From Linum tenue (lineage: Eukaryota; Streptophyta; Magnoliopsida; Malpighiales; Linaceae): a stretch of DNA of 64,000 bases. This document shows positions 37,173-49,990 of this stretch, piece by piece. The translations under genes and the position numbers were made by a program. Location of the stretch: positions 11,929,475 through 11,993,474 of the forward strand of contig CAMGYJ010000008.1 in NCBI GenBank assembly GCA_946122785.1. Reading direction: 5' to 3'. The notes below the pieces were generated by a model. The model saw only the letters and a list, made by a program, of their open reading frames with translations. It was not told where the DNA came from and did no database searches. Numbering within the stretch: the stretch's first letter is position 1; every line of letters begins with the position of its first letter.

Positions 37173-38597
37173 TGGTACGCCAAAACACAACACCAATTTG
37201 CGACCAAGTGCAATCGCAGACCGGGAATGCAGTAAAGTGACAAGTTATATTATCAACCCGGGGTCTAGATCTACTGCTTACTCAGTGATTCTCTATTATC
37301 TAGCCAACTAAGTTAAGTGTTTGTTGTGTAAAAGCAAAAGCAGAAAGAAAGCAGGAATTGATACGGTTTTCTCAAGCAGGTAAGAGTCACTCGGGAATGA
37401 GTCCCCCTAGCTCCTTAGTTAGGTTTCAATTGTATTTTCCTGGGTTGATTTACTTTTAATTAGACTGCGGAAGATCCGACAGTAGCTTGGAATCTCTTAA
37501 GATGACCAAGCCCTCTCAGTCTAACTACCCGGCAGACGACTAGTCTTCACCGGGATAGAAAGCTGAAGCAGTAAGAAAAGAACTCCACTACTGGAATTGG
37601 ATTCCAGTACAAAGCAGTAAACTGGCTAACTCTCGTATAGCCAATCTCCTACTACCGAATGATGAGACTCTAGCAACCTAATCATATTTTATCTATCTCA
37701 GATTGCAGCAGGAATCAGGAAAAGTTGATCAGACTTCAATTGACTCAATAAACATGCATCATTCGATTAAGACCAAGCAGTAATATCATCCCAAGTCATT
37801 ACAATCAAATCCCTAACACATAGAACTAGGGTTCTTCATCCCCAAGTGAGAGAAGGGTTCTACTCCATAGAGAGAGAGAGAGGAAAACAAGGTACAAAGC
37901 AGTCATACTCATTACAATGGGAAGAATCTGCTCTAGGATGATGATTTCCACTCCTATGACGATCTCCAAGCTCGATTTGATAAAACCCAGCTCCAAGATA
38001 GCTTCTAGGATGTGTTCTTCATCCTTTCTCTCTCTAGGGCTCTATTTTTGCTCAAAAAGTCCGATTCTCTCTCTTGTAGCCCGAAATTGGGCTAAAACCA
38101 GGAATTCGCGACTCACACGGGCAGGGCCACACGGCCGTGTGGCATACCCAGTTGCTCGTGTGACTTCAAAACGATGCGTCCCGATTAGTTGCACTTCAGG
38201 CTTCCTACACGGCCAGGGTCGCACGGCCGTGTGGATCACCCTGCCTGGCCGTGTGAAGCCTCGCATAATTCCACACGGCCAAACCACTCCTTCACACGGC
38301 CGTGTGGATTTCAAGGCAAGCCGTGTGAAGGCTCGCACAATCCCACACGGCCAAATAGGTCACTTGCACGGCCGTGTGAGTTGTGGGTGTGCCCGTGTGG
38401 CTTCCTTTTTGACTTGCCTCACGCCCGATCTTCGTCCAATCGACCTCGAACTCGCTCCTAAACCTTCATTCACTTGCTAGGACCTGAAATATCACAAACA
38501 AACACAACCTAGCGTGAAATCGGCCTAAAACACGAGAATCAACACCTCAAACGGTTCCAGAATAGGGGTAAAAACATGTGCAATTAACGGCTTATCA
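37173..38597 (-). repeat. Athila B 3' LTR
   Basis: TGGTACGCCAAAACAC to GGCTTATCA on the plus strand, 1425 bases. Four CACGGCCGTGTG palindromes at about 38130, 38220, 38293 and 38367. Confidence 0.92.
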
Positions 38598-40437
38598 AAC
38601 TCCCCCACACTTAACCGTTTGCTTGTCCCCAAGCAAACCAAGTCAGACACAAGGTAAGCTCACATATTTCAATCATACCAACATTGGGGACAAGTCATAT
38701 AGGCACAGAACACGTGAATCATACTGGTTTTCAAACACCAACACATGAACAACCTTAATAGCAACCTGGACAACCACCACAAATGACATTCGAGTGCAGC
38801 AAAATCGAGTAAATGAGGAGTCTCCCTTCTGTTCATTAACCAACCTAGACTTGACTCAACCACTTACTCAAGACAGTCAACTCATGCACAAAACTCAAGA
38901 TATCAGAATAGAGACCGAGCAATCTAGGTCCTCACCGGGTAAAGAGTGTAAAGAACAAGGAAATGAATCGCTCACTCTCGACCAGTCGGGTCAGGACAAT
39001 TTGATGCGAAAAATACGCATACTAATTCTCTCAATCCCTAACATCTCTTCACCATGACGGCAGCCTCTAAAGGTTAGAGTTCACATAAATGGTTGTCATC
39101 ACTAACTAATCAGGAGGTCTTAGACACAGGTTCAAATGAGTGGCTAGGGTCTTGGACATGGGGAAAAGGCCTTTTAGGTGGTGGAAGTATTCATAGCACA
39201 AGGTTCCACAATTCCAAACCCAACAAAATCACAGTCAATCAAACCAGTACTTTCTTTCTGCTATTCTGCATTACTCAAATTCAGAGCACAAGAGCGAAGG
39301 AGGTCACATAAATACCAGTGTTTCTAAGCCAGACTGCTAAGAAACACTACTTAATGGGCACTATTCAGATTTTTGGTGGTAGCTCTCTTTTGCTTTCAGT
39401 TTTTCTTTGTTTTTCTAACATTTTTTTTTCATTTCTTAAGAGAACCACCACCTCTGCACATTTACAAACACCTGCCCAACTTTTTAAGAACTACCTCCAA
39501 CTCTCACATTACATTCAGCAGAAACAGCAGAGAACATGTAAAAATCACTCTATGGAACCTTCTAAAAGATGCAAAAGGGTGACTTTTCATTGAAGACCGA
39601 AAGAAAGGATAATCACACGGCTCAAAGGGGCTGACTAGGGGGTATGACACACCAGGACAGTCAATTTGGTCGTGGGCTAATCATATGCCTCCATCATCTT
39701 AGCTAATGACAACGTGAATGCTACACATCATGGAAGAGGGAACTATCGCACAAGAAAGAAACGAGCAGGCTCAAATCTCACATGGCTACCTATATGCTCT
39801 ATCTCTCATTCTGATTCCCTGAACTAGATGCATAAGAGACTGTCAAGAACAAGTAATCAATCCAAGTCACAGTTGGTAAGCAAACAGTTGAAAAAAACTG
39901 AACCCCTACACAATTCTACTACACGTCTCAGTCATCATTATAGGTTGTCCTAGTCACTATCCAGTTGTCATGCATCAATCCAAAAACCATTCAATTCACC
40001 AATCAAAACACAGTGCCAATATGATCAAACAGCCGTACTTGGAGCCCTCAAATCTAGAGATTTGGACAGTGGACTAGGCTCCAAGCACACGTATATACAT
40101 TCCAACCGATACAAAGCACCCCCCCCCCCACACACACACACACTTAAGCACGACATTGCCCTCAATGGAGAAGAGGGATAGAGAAGGGGAACGATGTTAC
40201 CGGATCGAAATGTTGCGGGTGACTGGAAGCGGACCAGTCAACGTGAGACATATGGAACGAACGGACAGTTCTGCACTAAGGGAACATCAAGAACACACTA
40301 GCACATGTTCGTTAGGGATCAGAGTAGGCCCAGATGGCCACAAAAGAAACAATCCACAAAAGAAAAGAAATAAAACACACGACAAACTAAGTTCAAGCTC
40401 CTCAACACATTGAGCAAACAGAAAAAAGTCTCAAACA
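38598..40437 (-). other. Athila B non-coding tail between env-like ORF and polypurine tract
   Basis: 1.8 kb without convincing coding. Long 3' non-coding stretches are usual in Athila elements. A C-run followed by (CA)n lies at 40121-40142. Confidence 0.6.
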
Positions 40438-41732
40438 AAAATAAAAACACACACTGAGGGGGGAGACAAGTACAGCGTACTCGTCGCCGAGGTTGTTCAG
40501 ATCGATGTCATTCATGAATGCATCATCGTCATCAGCGGGTGGAGGTGGAAGTGGGGAGTCCTCCCAGGGAGTCCTCCAGACTGGCTGCTCTGCTGGGTCT
40601 CCAGCCTACCAAGGCACTGGATCATACGCAGCCATCCTGTGCTGGTACTCGGCATGGTGAGCCGAATACTGCTGCTGAAACTGCATCTGACAATCGTAGA
40701 GCTGCTGATTCTGGAGACGCAGCTGCTCGAACTGCTGAGAGAAGTAGTCCTGGCCGGGGAAGCTGGAACTGCCACCCCCGTACTCGAAGGTGGTGGGGCG
40801 GGCAGCAGCAGTATCATCCACATCCTCCGGATGTACCTCCTCATCAGCTGCACCCTCGGGAGCCTCCGGCTGGACCGCCGCTGGGATCTGAGGTTGAGGA
40901 AACCCCTCGATCCACATGACACCTCGCTCTTCTCGAAGCAGGTGCATTTTGTTGATCGTAAACCGGCCAAAGGGAGTGGTCTCTCCCTGCTCTGTGCACT
41001 CCTACAGGGATATCTGGAAGTAGTCTGCCAGGCGGGTGATGAGGGGGGTGCAGTGAAGTTTCTTCAGCTCAGAAGCACTCTTCTCGAAGGTCCTCGCCAC
41101 CACCGAGCCCAAGTGGAGGGGATGATCCCTCTGGCGCATGGACTAGATGAAGTACAGGGATCTCTTGGTGATGGCGCTGGCACTGTCTGAGGCTGGGGTG
41201 TAAGACTTGGCCAGCATGTGATGGAGGATGCGGTTGTCGAGCTGCAATGTGCTGGCCTTCGTCTTCCCCGCCTTGTAGGGAAGCTGACGTGGCCGAGCGA
41301 GGCTGAAGTACAGCCTCCCGAAGTCCACCCCCGCTGGCTCGGCGCTCTCAGTGAGGTAGTCCCTGTCATTGACCAGGTTGAGGCCGAGGGCGTTCGCCAG
41401 CTCGTCGTAGCTCAAGGATCGTGGTACACCGCCGAGCCGGAACTGGACGGCTTCTTCGTCCTTCCAATAGTTCTGGCTGCGTGCTCGAAGGTAGTGTAGA
41501 ACTCGAGCACGAGCTCATGGTACACCTTCTCGCGAATGCTGAGTAGGCGGCGCCAGTAGCGGTTGGTGACAACGGGGGAGAGGTGCTCGTAGCAGTTCAG
41601 CTTCTCCAACTCTCGCTTGGACCAGTAATGATGCTGCCCAAACTTGCAGGCCAGGACGTTCTTAAACCGCTCCTGGTGGGGCCCCCTTCTCAAATCTTGA
41701 ACAAACTGGTGCCGGAGGTTGGGCTTCGACAT
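40438..41732 (-). pseudogene. Athila ORF1/env-like protein
   Basis: The extra ORF found 3' of pol in Athila elements; its function is unproven, and an envelope role has been proposed by analogy. Starts MSKPNLRHQF. The body has RRLLSIREKVYHELVLEFYT, then after a one-base slip near 41475 QFRLGGVPRSLSYDELANAL, and later SLVARTFEK-like and TPLITRLADYF segments typical of the family. A glutamine-rich tail ends in acidic DDDDAFMNDIDLNNLGDEYA. Three in-frame TAG codons at 41143, 41002 and 40606. Family assignment comes from layout plus the FRLGG...ALGL pattern. Confidence 0.75.
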
Positions 41733-41892
41733 GGTCCTGCAAAAGAACAGCCCAAAGTGGAACCAAAAGAGCCAAGGAAAATGTTAATCACACCCCCACA
41801 CTTAAGAACAGAAAACAGCCTAACCATGGTTTCATCCATAGTTCGGGGGTCAAAAACTCGATAAATCAAGCATAATCGGAGTGGGGGTGCAC

Positions 41893-43028
41893 ATCCATGA
41901 ACAAGTAGGCAACTCAAAGTTCACATCCATACCAAACACACCCCCAAAGCACATCATTAAGGGCCCCAACCGACCCCCACAAAATGGTACGAAAATAGGC
42001 ATTTCATCGAACACCTTGTGTGCACTATTAAGGTAAACATGGAATTGGCAAAATTCTTGCACACAAGGCCTCAATCAAGCAAGGGGGACAATGCCCAACA
42101 CAATTCATACATAATCCAAGCATTCCCCACAATCAATTGCACAAAATTCTCACGATTCAAAGACGTTCTCTAAACATGCACCCTAACACCCAATTCTCCA
42201 TGAAAAACATAGTTAAGGTCAAAATCAAACCTGGAGACTCAAGTAGAGATGTAGGGGATGATGAGGGGAATGCAATGGAAGCGAAGAAATGCCGAAAAAC
42301 TTCCCGGAAGTGATCGTCGGAGCCTCGCCGGAGTCTCGCCAGAAATCGCCTCCGGCGACTCAAAATCAAGCCAAATCACCTCAAAATCGAGGGATAGGCC
42401 GATAATGGGGAGGAAAGGATGGGTGTGGTGTTGGATTTGTGAAAAACCGACCAAAAATGACCGAAAATCGACAAGGAGGGTGAAAAGTCGCGGTTTTCCG
42501 GCGAAGGGGAGAGGTTTCCGGCGAGTGAATTTGAATTTTCTGACGACTCGGCCGTGTCGGCCGAATTTGTAGGCCGAGTCTCGGCCACACGTCCTGGCTC
42601 ACACGGCCGTGCCAGGAGCACTTTTGCCCGTGTCGGCCGACACGGGCTGGCCGAGGAATTTTCACTCGGCCGTGCCGAGTGCACTTTTGGCCGTGCCAAA
42701 ATGTGCGAGAGCTCACACGGCCTGGGTGGTATTTCCACACGGTCGTGTCACTGACACAGCTGGCCGTGTGGAATTCTACGAGAGCTCACACGGCCAAACA
42801 TATTTTCCACACGGCCATGTGACATTCAGGGCTGGCCGTGTGAGCTGCCAGAACTTCGAAATTGACCTGTTTTCACTCCAGAATGACATAAAACTCGTGA
42901 ACAACCCCTCAAGACTAAAAAAAACACAAAAAATCAAAAGGAAAAAGGTAAGAAAATGCAAACCTAGGTGGGGTTGCCTCCCCACAAGCGCTTCTTTACC
43001 GTCTTTTAGCTGGACGCCAGTAGAGGAA
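41893..43028 (-). repeat. Athila B spacer with palindrome modules
   Basis: Same organisation as 23603-24783 in element A. Modules with CACGGCCGTG at 42600-42835 alternate with TTGGCCGTG or CTGGCCGTG. Confidence 0.75.
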
Positions 43029-46000
43029 CTAAGGGTCCTCGAGCTTGATCAGCAGCTCTGCGCGGTCAACAGCACCTCCCAAATACAACTTTAGGAGGTG
43101 GCAATTCACCTTGAATGGCTCAGTTTGAGCATTTCTGATCTCCACAGCACCGTGCGGGAAAACTTGGGTGACCGTGAAGGGTCCCGACCACCTCGAACGG
43201 AGCTTACCCGGGAAGAGTTTCAGGCGTGCATTGAAGAGCAGAACACGATCACCTACCTGAAACTCTTTTGGGCCCCTCAACCAAGCGTCGTGGAGACGCT
43301 TGGTGCGCTCCTTGTAGAGCAGTGTGTTCTCGTAGGCGTGGTAACGCCACTCCTCCAACTCCAGCAGCTGCAACTTACGTTCTGTACCTGCAACACTCAA
43401 ATCAAGGTTTAGCAGCTTAATGGCCCAGAAGGCCTTGTGCTCTAGCTCTACCGGCAAATGGCACGCCTTCCCATAGACAAGCCTATAGGGAGAAGTGCCA
43501 ATCGGATATTTATAGGCAGTCCTATACGCCCAAAGAGCACCATCGAGATTGGTGGACCAATCCTTGCGGGACTGATCCACCGTCTTTTCAATTATTCGTT
43601 TTAGCTCCCGGTTCGTCAGCTCGGCCTGCCCATTTGACTGGGGATGGTAGGCCACAGACACCTGATGCTTAACACCATAGCGAGAGAGGAGTTTAGTGAA
43701 TTGCCCTTGAAAATGGGTTCCTCTATCACTAATGATGGCGCGGGGTGTCCCGAACCGGGAGAACAGCTGCTTCAGAAATGAGCAGACCCGTCTTGCATCA
43801 TTGGTGGGCATGGCTTGAGCTTCTGCCCACCTCGAGACGTAGTCTACTGCAACCAATATGTACAGATTGCCAAAAGATGAAGGGAATGGGCCCATGAAAT
43901 CGATACCCCAAACATCAAAAATTTCACAAATAACAGAGATATGTTGGGGCATCTCATCCCGGGAAGAAATGTTACCTTACCTTTGGCAGCGGTCGCACTG
44001 GCATGCGAAGGAGTCTGCATCCTTGTAGAGGGAGGGCCAATAGAAGCCCGACTGTAGCACCTTCCGCGTCGTGCGGTTACCTCCATGGTGACCTCCAGTA
44101 GGTCCCTCGTGGCATTGAGACAGGATGTCTCCCATCTCGTGCTCCATGACACAGCGCCGGATCACGCCGTCTGCTCCGATTCTGAAGAGGTAAGGATCCT
44201 CCCAGAAGTAATGCTTCAGATCGGAGAAGAACTTGCCCTTTGCATGAGTAGCCATCCCCTTGGGTAACTGCTTACCCACCAGATAACTGGCAAAGTCAGA
44301 ATACCAAGGGGCCACGCTGTCCACCAGTGTCATCGCCAGCAATCGCTCACCCGGGAAGGAGTCATCGATCTCTTCCACGAAGTTGTCCACCGGAGGGGCT
44401 TCCAATCGTGAAAGATGATCTGCAGCAACATTCCCGGCTCCTTTCTTATCCCGGATTTCTATGTCGAATTCCTGCAGAAGCAGGATCCATCGGATGAGCC
44501 GAGGCTTTGCATCAGCCTTGCTCATCAAGTAGCGAATCGCCGAGTGATCTGTGTAGACCACCACATGGGAGAGCACCAGATATGGCCGGAACTTGTCAAA
44601 TGCATACACCACGGCGAGGAGCTCCTTCTCAGTGGTGGTGTAGTTCTCCTATGCATCGTTCAAGGTCTTCGACGCGTAGTAGATGGGCTGGAAGTGCTTC
44701 TCGCGTCTCTGACCCAGAACTGCTCCGACTGCATAGTCACTCGCATCGCACATCAGCTCAAAAGGGAGAGACCAGTCAGGAGTGACCATGATAGGGGCAT
44801 GGGTCAGTTTCTCCTTCAGAGTCTCAAATGCAGCTATGCACTCGGGAGTGAAATGGAATGGTGCATCCTTCTCCAGCAGCTTGGTCAAAGGCAGGGCAAT
44901 CTTCGAGAAATCTTTAATGAAGCGCCGGTAGAAGCCTGCATGACCCAGAAAGCTGCGAATCCCCTCCACAGAAACGGGAAGAGGTAGCTTACTGATCGTC
45001 TCAATCTTCGCGCGATCCACCTCAATCCCCTGCTTGGAGATCTTGTGCCCGAGCACAATCCCCTCACGGACCATAAAATAGCACTTCTCCCAGCTGAGTG
45101 CCAGATTCGTCTCTTCACACCTCTTCAGAACGAGTTCCAGGTTATGGAGACAATGAGAGAAGGAGTCTCCATAAACCGAGAAGTCATCCATGAAGACTTC
45201 CATGATCTCCCCGACCAGTCTGTCGAAGATCGCCATCATGCATCTCTGGAAGGTCGCCGGTGCATTACACAGCCCGAATGGAATCCTCCGGTAAGCAAAA
45301 GTGCCGAAGGGGCAAGTGAATGTGGTCTTCGCCTGATCCTCTGGTGCAATAGGAATCTAGAAATAACCATACATGCCATCCAGGAAGCAATAAAACTAAT
45401 GCCCAGCCAATCTCTCCAGCATCTGATCAATGAAAGGTAGGGGAAAATGATCTTTCCTGGTGGCGTCGTTCAGGCGCCGGTAATCGATGCAGACTCTCCA
45501 GCCGGTCACGGTCCGCATCGGGATCAGCTCTTTCTTCTCATTTGGGACCACAGTCATCCCGCCTTTCTTCGGGACCACCTGAGTGGGGCTGACCCACTTG
45601 CTATCAGATATAGCAAAGATGATCCCTGCATCCATGAGCTTCACAATCTCTGCCCGGACCACTGCCTCCAAGTTAGGAGACAATCTCCTCTGCGGTTGCC
45701 TGACTGGCTTAACCTCATCCTCCATCAGGATTCTGTGGGAGCAAAAGGATGGGCTAATGCCTTTGATGTCTGTGATCTTCCATGCCATGGCCCGGGCATA
45801 CTTCTGCAGCAAAGCCACCAGCCTGCTCTTCTGCTCGGGCGTCAGATCCGAGCTAATAATGACCGGGAGCTTATTCCCCTCCCGGAGAAATGCATACTCC
45901 AGGTGAGAGGGGAGGGGCTTAAGCTCCAGCTCTGGTGGCTCCTCCAATGATGTAGCGATCCGGGGCGAGATAGGGATCGGCTTGAATGGTATCTCTCGCC

Positions 46001-47222
46001 CCTCGATCATGGCCTCGTCTAGCTCCGCGAGCTGCTCCTCCAACTGCATGTCCTGTGATGCCTGTTCCCCTAGCAAAAGACAATGCTCAAGGAAATCATC
46101 AGTACCCGCACTCGTGATGGGGAGTGCGGTCTCAAAATCAGCAACAACATCACAGTAATCTAGATCATCATGGAGCTAGGGGTGTTTCATATTATCAGAA
46201 ACAGAGAAGGTGATTTGTTCACCCCCAGCTCGCAAAATCAGTTTTCCATCATTCACATCAATGAGCGCCTTGGCGGTGGCGAGAAAAGGTCTACCCAATA
46301 TCAATGGCACATCCACATCCTCATTTATGTCCAAAATCACAAAATCAACAGGATAAGAGAATGGCCCTACTGCGACTATCAAGTCCTCTGCAATGCCCCT
46401 AGGATGCACAATGGATCTATCAGCAAGTTGAATGCTCATCCTAGTATCACTGGGTTCACCTAGGCCTAGCTTTTTAACCAGTTTATATGGCCTGACATTA
46501 ATGCTAGCGCCTAAATCCACCAAGGACTTCCCTATATGCAAACTACCAATCATGCAAGGGATAGTGAAACTCCCTGGGTCTTTTCGCTTCTCTGGTAGTT
46601 TGTTCTGCAGGATGGCAGAACACTCCTCGTTGAGCATCACCGTTGACAGCTCCCCAAGCTTCCTCTTGTTGGTGAGGAGATCTTTCATGAACTTGGCATA
46701 CTTGGGCATCTTCGATAATGCCTCCACAAAGGGCATGCTTATATTCACCTGCTTCAGCATTGCCATGAACTTGGCAAACTCAGTATCCAGTCGGTCCTTG
46801 TGCAACCGAGTAGGAAAGGGGAGCTGGGGTACATACTCCTTCACCACTGGTTGCGGTTTAGGAGCAGGCACCTCAACCTCCTTCTCCATTTCATCTTCAT
46901 TAGCTGGAAGTGCTGAAGCAGGGGTCTCTCTCTCTTCTGCCCGAACAGGTGGATCGGCAGTCACATTGCCACTCCTGGTAGTAATGGCCCCGCAGTGCTC
47001 ATTCGGGTTCTGCGGGTGAGGGATGGTCTGACCGGGTAGAGTACCAGGAGGCCTCTTAGCTACAGCCTGGGCAACACTCCCAAGCTGGGTCTGGATATCC
47101 CGAAGAACAGCCTGCGTGTTTCTCTGACCAGCTTCTAGCTCCATGAATTTGCCTGAAGCTTTCTCCATGAACTGCTCGATGTTGTTGAACTTGTTTGCAC
47201 TGGAGGTGGCCAGAGAACCCAC
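43029..47222 (-). pseudogene. Athila B gag(C-terminal)-protease-RT-RNase H-integrase
   Basis: About 1,400 codons in one frame with no frameshift. Five nonsense codons only: TAG at 46176, 45396, 45357 and 44649, and TAA at 43977. Domains in order: protease LVDLGASINVRPYKL and LGRPFLATA (46300-46530); RT with WRVCIDYRRLNDATRKDHFP and catalytic VFMDDFSVYG (about 45190); RNase H with YYASKTLNDA, TTTEKELLAVVYAFDKF and VVVYTDHSAIRYL; integrase HHCC zinc domain (HEGPTGGHHGGN ... CQCDRC); integrase core [30 protein letters not shown]-terminal [20 protein letters not shown]. The N-terminal half of gag is lost at the junction near 47345. Confidence 0.93.
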
Positions 47223-47345
47223 CAGATCTCACAGTTCGCCATCGGGTCACTCTGAGCTGGGGCTGCAGGTGCTGCCCCTATCTGCTGAAATGGTCGCTCG
47301 CATCTGTGACTGAGGTGGAACTGGCCCCTGTCTGGGCGGGTAGAG

Positions 47346-47476
47346 TGGGGCAAACGAATCAACAAGCTCCACTTCAAAATTTTGAAGCCCAACTAAGCTC
47401 GTTGGCTCAAACTCTATCATTGAGAATTCAAGGAACCCTATCGGGTAATACTGTGGCTAATCCAAAGGAAGGTTGT
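47346..47476 (+). repeat. Duplicated piece of gypsy C gag at the wrong side of the Athila B LTR
   Basis: 131 bases identical to 37042-37172, including the GTTGT target site (47472-47476), abut the inner edge of the right LTR. A normal element would have primer-binding site and gag leader here. Confidence 0.93.
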
Positions 47477-48905
47477 TGGTACGCCAAAACACAACACCAA
47501 TCTGCGACCAAGTGCAATCGCATACCGGGAATGCAGTAAAGTGGCAAGTTATATTATCAACCCGGGGTCTAGATCTACTGCTTACTCAGTGATTATCTAT
47601 TATCTAGCCAACTAAGTTAAGTGTTTGTTGTTTTAAAGCAAAAGCAGAAAGAAAGCAGGAATTGGTACGGTTTTCTCAAGCAGGTAAGAGTCACTCGAGA
47701 ATGAGTCCCCCTAGCTCCTTAGTTAGGTTTCAATTGTATTTCCCTGGGTTGATTTATTGTTGATTAGATTGCGGAAGATCCGACAGTAGCTTGGAATCTC
47801 TTAAGCTGACCAAGCCCTCTCAGTCTAACTACCTGGCAGACAACTAGTCTTCACCGGGATAGAAAGCTGAAGCAGTAAGAACAGAAATCCATTACTGGAA
47901 TTGGATTCCAGTACAAAGAAGTAAACTGGCTAACTCTCGTATAGCCAATCTCCTACTACCGAATGATGAGACTCTAGCAACCTAATCAGATTCTATCTAT
48001 CTCAGATTGCAGCAGGAATCAGGAAAAGTTGATCAGACTTCAATTGACTCAATAAACATGCATCATTCGATTAAGACCAAGCAGTAATATCATCCCAAGT
48101 CATTACAATCAAATCCCTAACACATAGAACTAGGGTTCTTCAGCCCCAAGTGAGAGAAGGGTTCTACTCCATAGAGAGAGAGAGAGAGAGGAAAACAAGG
48201 TACAAAGCAGTCATACTCATTACAATGGGAAGAATCTGCTCTGGGATGATGATTTCCACTTCTATGAAGATCTCCAAGCTCGATTTGATGAAACCCAGCT
48301 CCAAGATAGCTTCTAGGATGTGTTCTTCGTCCTTTCTCTCTCTAGGGCTCTGTTTTTGCTCAAAAAGTCCAATTCTCTCTCTTGTAGCCCGAAATTGGGC
48401 TAAAACCAGGAATTCGCGACTCACACGGGCAGGGCCACACGGCCGTGTGGCATACCCAGTTGCTCGTGTGACTTCAAAACGCTGCGTCCCGATTAGTTGC
48501 ACTTCAGACTTCCTACACGGCCAGGGTCGCACGGCCGTGTGGATCACCCTGCCTGGCCGTGTGAAGCCTAGCATAATTCCACACGGCCAAACCACTCCTT
48601 CACACGGTCGTGTGGATTTCAGGGCAAGCCGTGTGAAGGCTCGCACAATCCCACACGGCCAAATAGGTCACTTGCACGGCCGTGTGAGTTGTGGGTGTGC
48701 CCGTGTGGCTTTCTTTTTGACTTGCCTCGCGCCCGATCTTCGTCCAATCAACCTCGAACTCGCTCCTAAACCTTCATTCACTTGCTAGGACCTGAAATAT
48801 CACAAACAAACACAACCTAGCGTGAAATCGTCCTAAAACACGAGAATCAACACCTCAAACGGTTCCAGAATAGGGGTAAAAACATGTGCAATTAATGGCT
48901 TATCA
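47477..48905 (-). repeat. Athila B right-hand LTR
   Basis: 1429 bases, close to 37173-38597, with a longer (AG)n run (48172-48191). In element orientation it occupies the 5' LTR position. Confidence 0.92.
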
Positions 48906-48910
48906 GTTGT

Positions 48911-49203
48911 CATGCGGTGACTCTAAGGAGTGACCGACCATTGAAGGAGATTCCAATCTCAACTCCGAAGATCCCGGTAAGAGAATTTCAATGTGAAGTC
49001 GTTCAAGAAGAAGAGATAGTTCGGGAGGAAGTTCAACCTTCCAGTGCAATCAAGATCGAAGACGAAGAGAAATCTAAGAAGACTCAAGTATCCGAGCCAA
49101 AACTTAAAGTTCCTTATCCTAAACGGTTGTTTGAAAGTGATCTCTATCATGAATGTGCTCCGTGGAAGGATACCTTTAAGCAATTGAAGGTAACAGTCCC
49201 TTT
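48911..49203 (+). pseudogene. Gypsy C gag, 3' remnant
   Basis: Continues PKEG with CHAVTLRSDRPLKEIP, an acidic stretch with EEEIVREE, then LKVPYPKRLFESD and FKQLKVTVPF, which corresponds to the gag-protease linker of plant gypsy polyproteins. Ends at the copia integrase joint. Confidence 0.78.
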
Positions 49204-49990
49204 CCTATATATGGATATTTGGGGACCTCTTTTAGTTGTATCTTATGATGCTTACTGTTATCTCCCTATTGTTGTGGATGACTTTTCTCGAATGGTGTGG
49301 GTTTACTTAATGATACATAAGAGTAAAGTAAGGTGATTAAACAAGGATTCTGCAATCTTGTTAAGAACCAACTTGGCACCACTGTTAAGATCATTAGAAA
49401 TGATCAGGGCAAGGAGTTTAAAATGTGTGAATATTTTTCCAACCAGGTTATTGAACACCAAGTATCATGTGTGGAGACACTAGAACAGAATGGGAGGGTG
49501 AAAAGAAAACACCAACACATCATTAATGTAGTCAGTGCTCTTAAATTTCAATCTGGGTTACCCCTATAGTACTAGATTGATTGTGTGTAACATGCTGTTT
49601 ATCTTATCAGCAGAATCCCTACCCTAATTTTACAAACAAATCACATTTTGAAGTTCTTTACAATGAGTCCCATACCTTAAATCATCCAAAAGTTTTTGGT
49701 TTCCTCTGATATGCCAACACTCTATTCCATGGAAGGACCAAATTTGCTCATAGAGCCAGGCAATGTGTCTTCTTAGGTTTCCCAGCAGGTGTTAAGGGTT
49801 ACAAGGTGTTGGACATGCATGATAAGAAGACTTTCATCTCCAGAGATGTGGTTTTCTATGAGACAATCTTGCCCTTTCATTCTCCTGACCAATCTCTTCC
49901 TTCTTCTCCCAGTCATGTGTCTTTTGTCAATCCAGATGCCACACCAACTCCTGCTCTTCATGTCCCATTCTCTACACATCAACACTCTCC
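49204..49990 (+). pseudogene. copia integrase
   Basis: MDIWGP (catalytic Asp), VDDFSRMVWVYLM, TTVKIIRNDQGKEF, HQVSCVETLEQNG, then through frame changes NRIPT-like and KVFG-like blocks and FLGFPAGVKGYKVLDMHDKK. Beginning lost; several slips and stops. Confidence 0.87.

Larger units (their letters stand above)
37173..48905 (-). mobile_element. Athila-type Ty3/gypsy element B with pol and env-like ORF
   Basis: Target duplication GTTGT at 37168-37172 and 48906-48910; excising the element restores the gag frame of element C (PKEG/CHAVTLRSD). Order on the minus strand: LTR 48905-47477, an abnormal 131-base piece, gag-pol 47222-43029, palindrome spacer, env-like ORF 41732-40438, non-coding tail, polypurine tract AAGTGTGGGGGAGTT (38598-38612), LTR 38597-37173. 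The primer-binding site and first part of gag are missing on the right, replaced by a copy of gypsy C gag. Confidence 0.92.
33940..49203 (+). mobile_element. Ty3/gypsy element C, 3'-truncated, host of Athila B
   Basis: 5' LTR 33940-35520 (TGATAACACC to GAAGTGATCA), primer-binding site TGGTGCCGTTGCTGGGGA (35528-35545), degenerate gag 35750-37172, interrupted by Athila B, resuming at 48911. At about 49203 the sequence passes directly from its gag into copia integrase. Protease, pol and 3' LTR are missing, as is part of the copia element, which points to one deletion across both. Confidence 0.85.
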
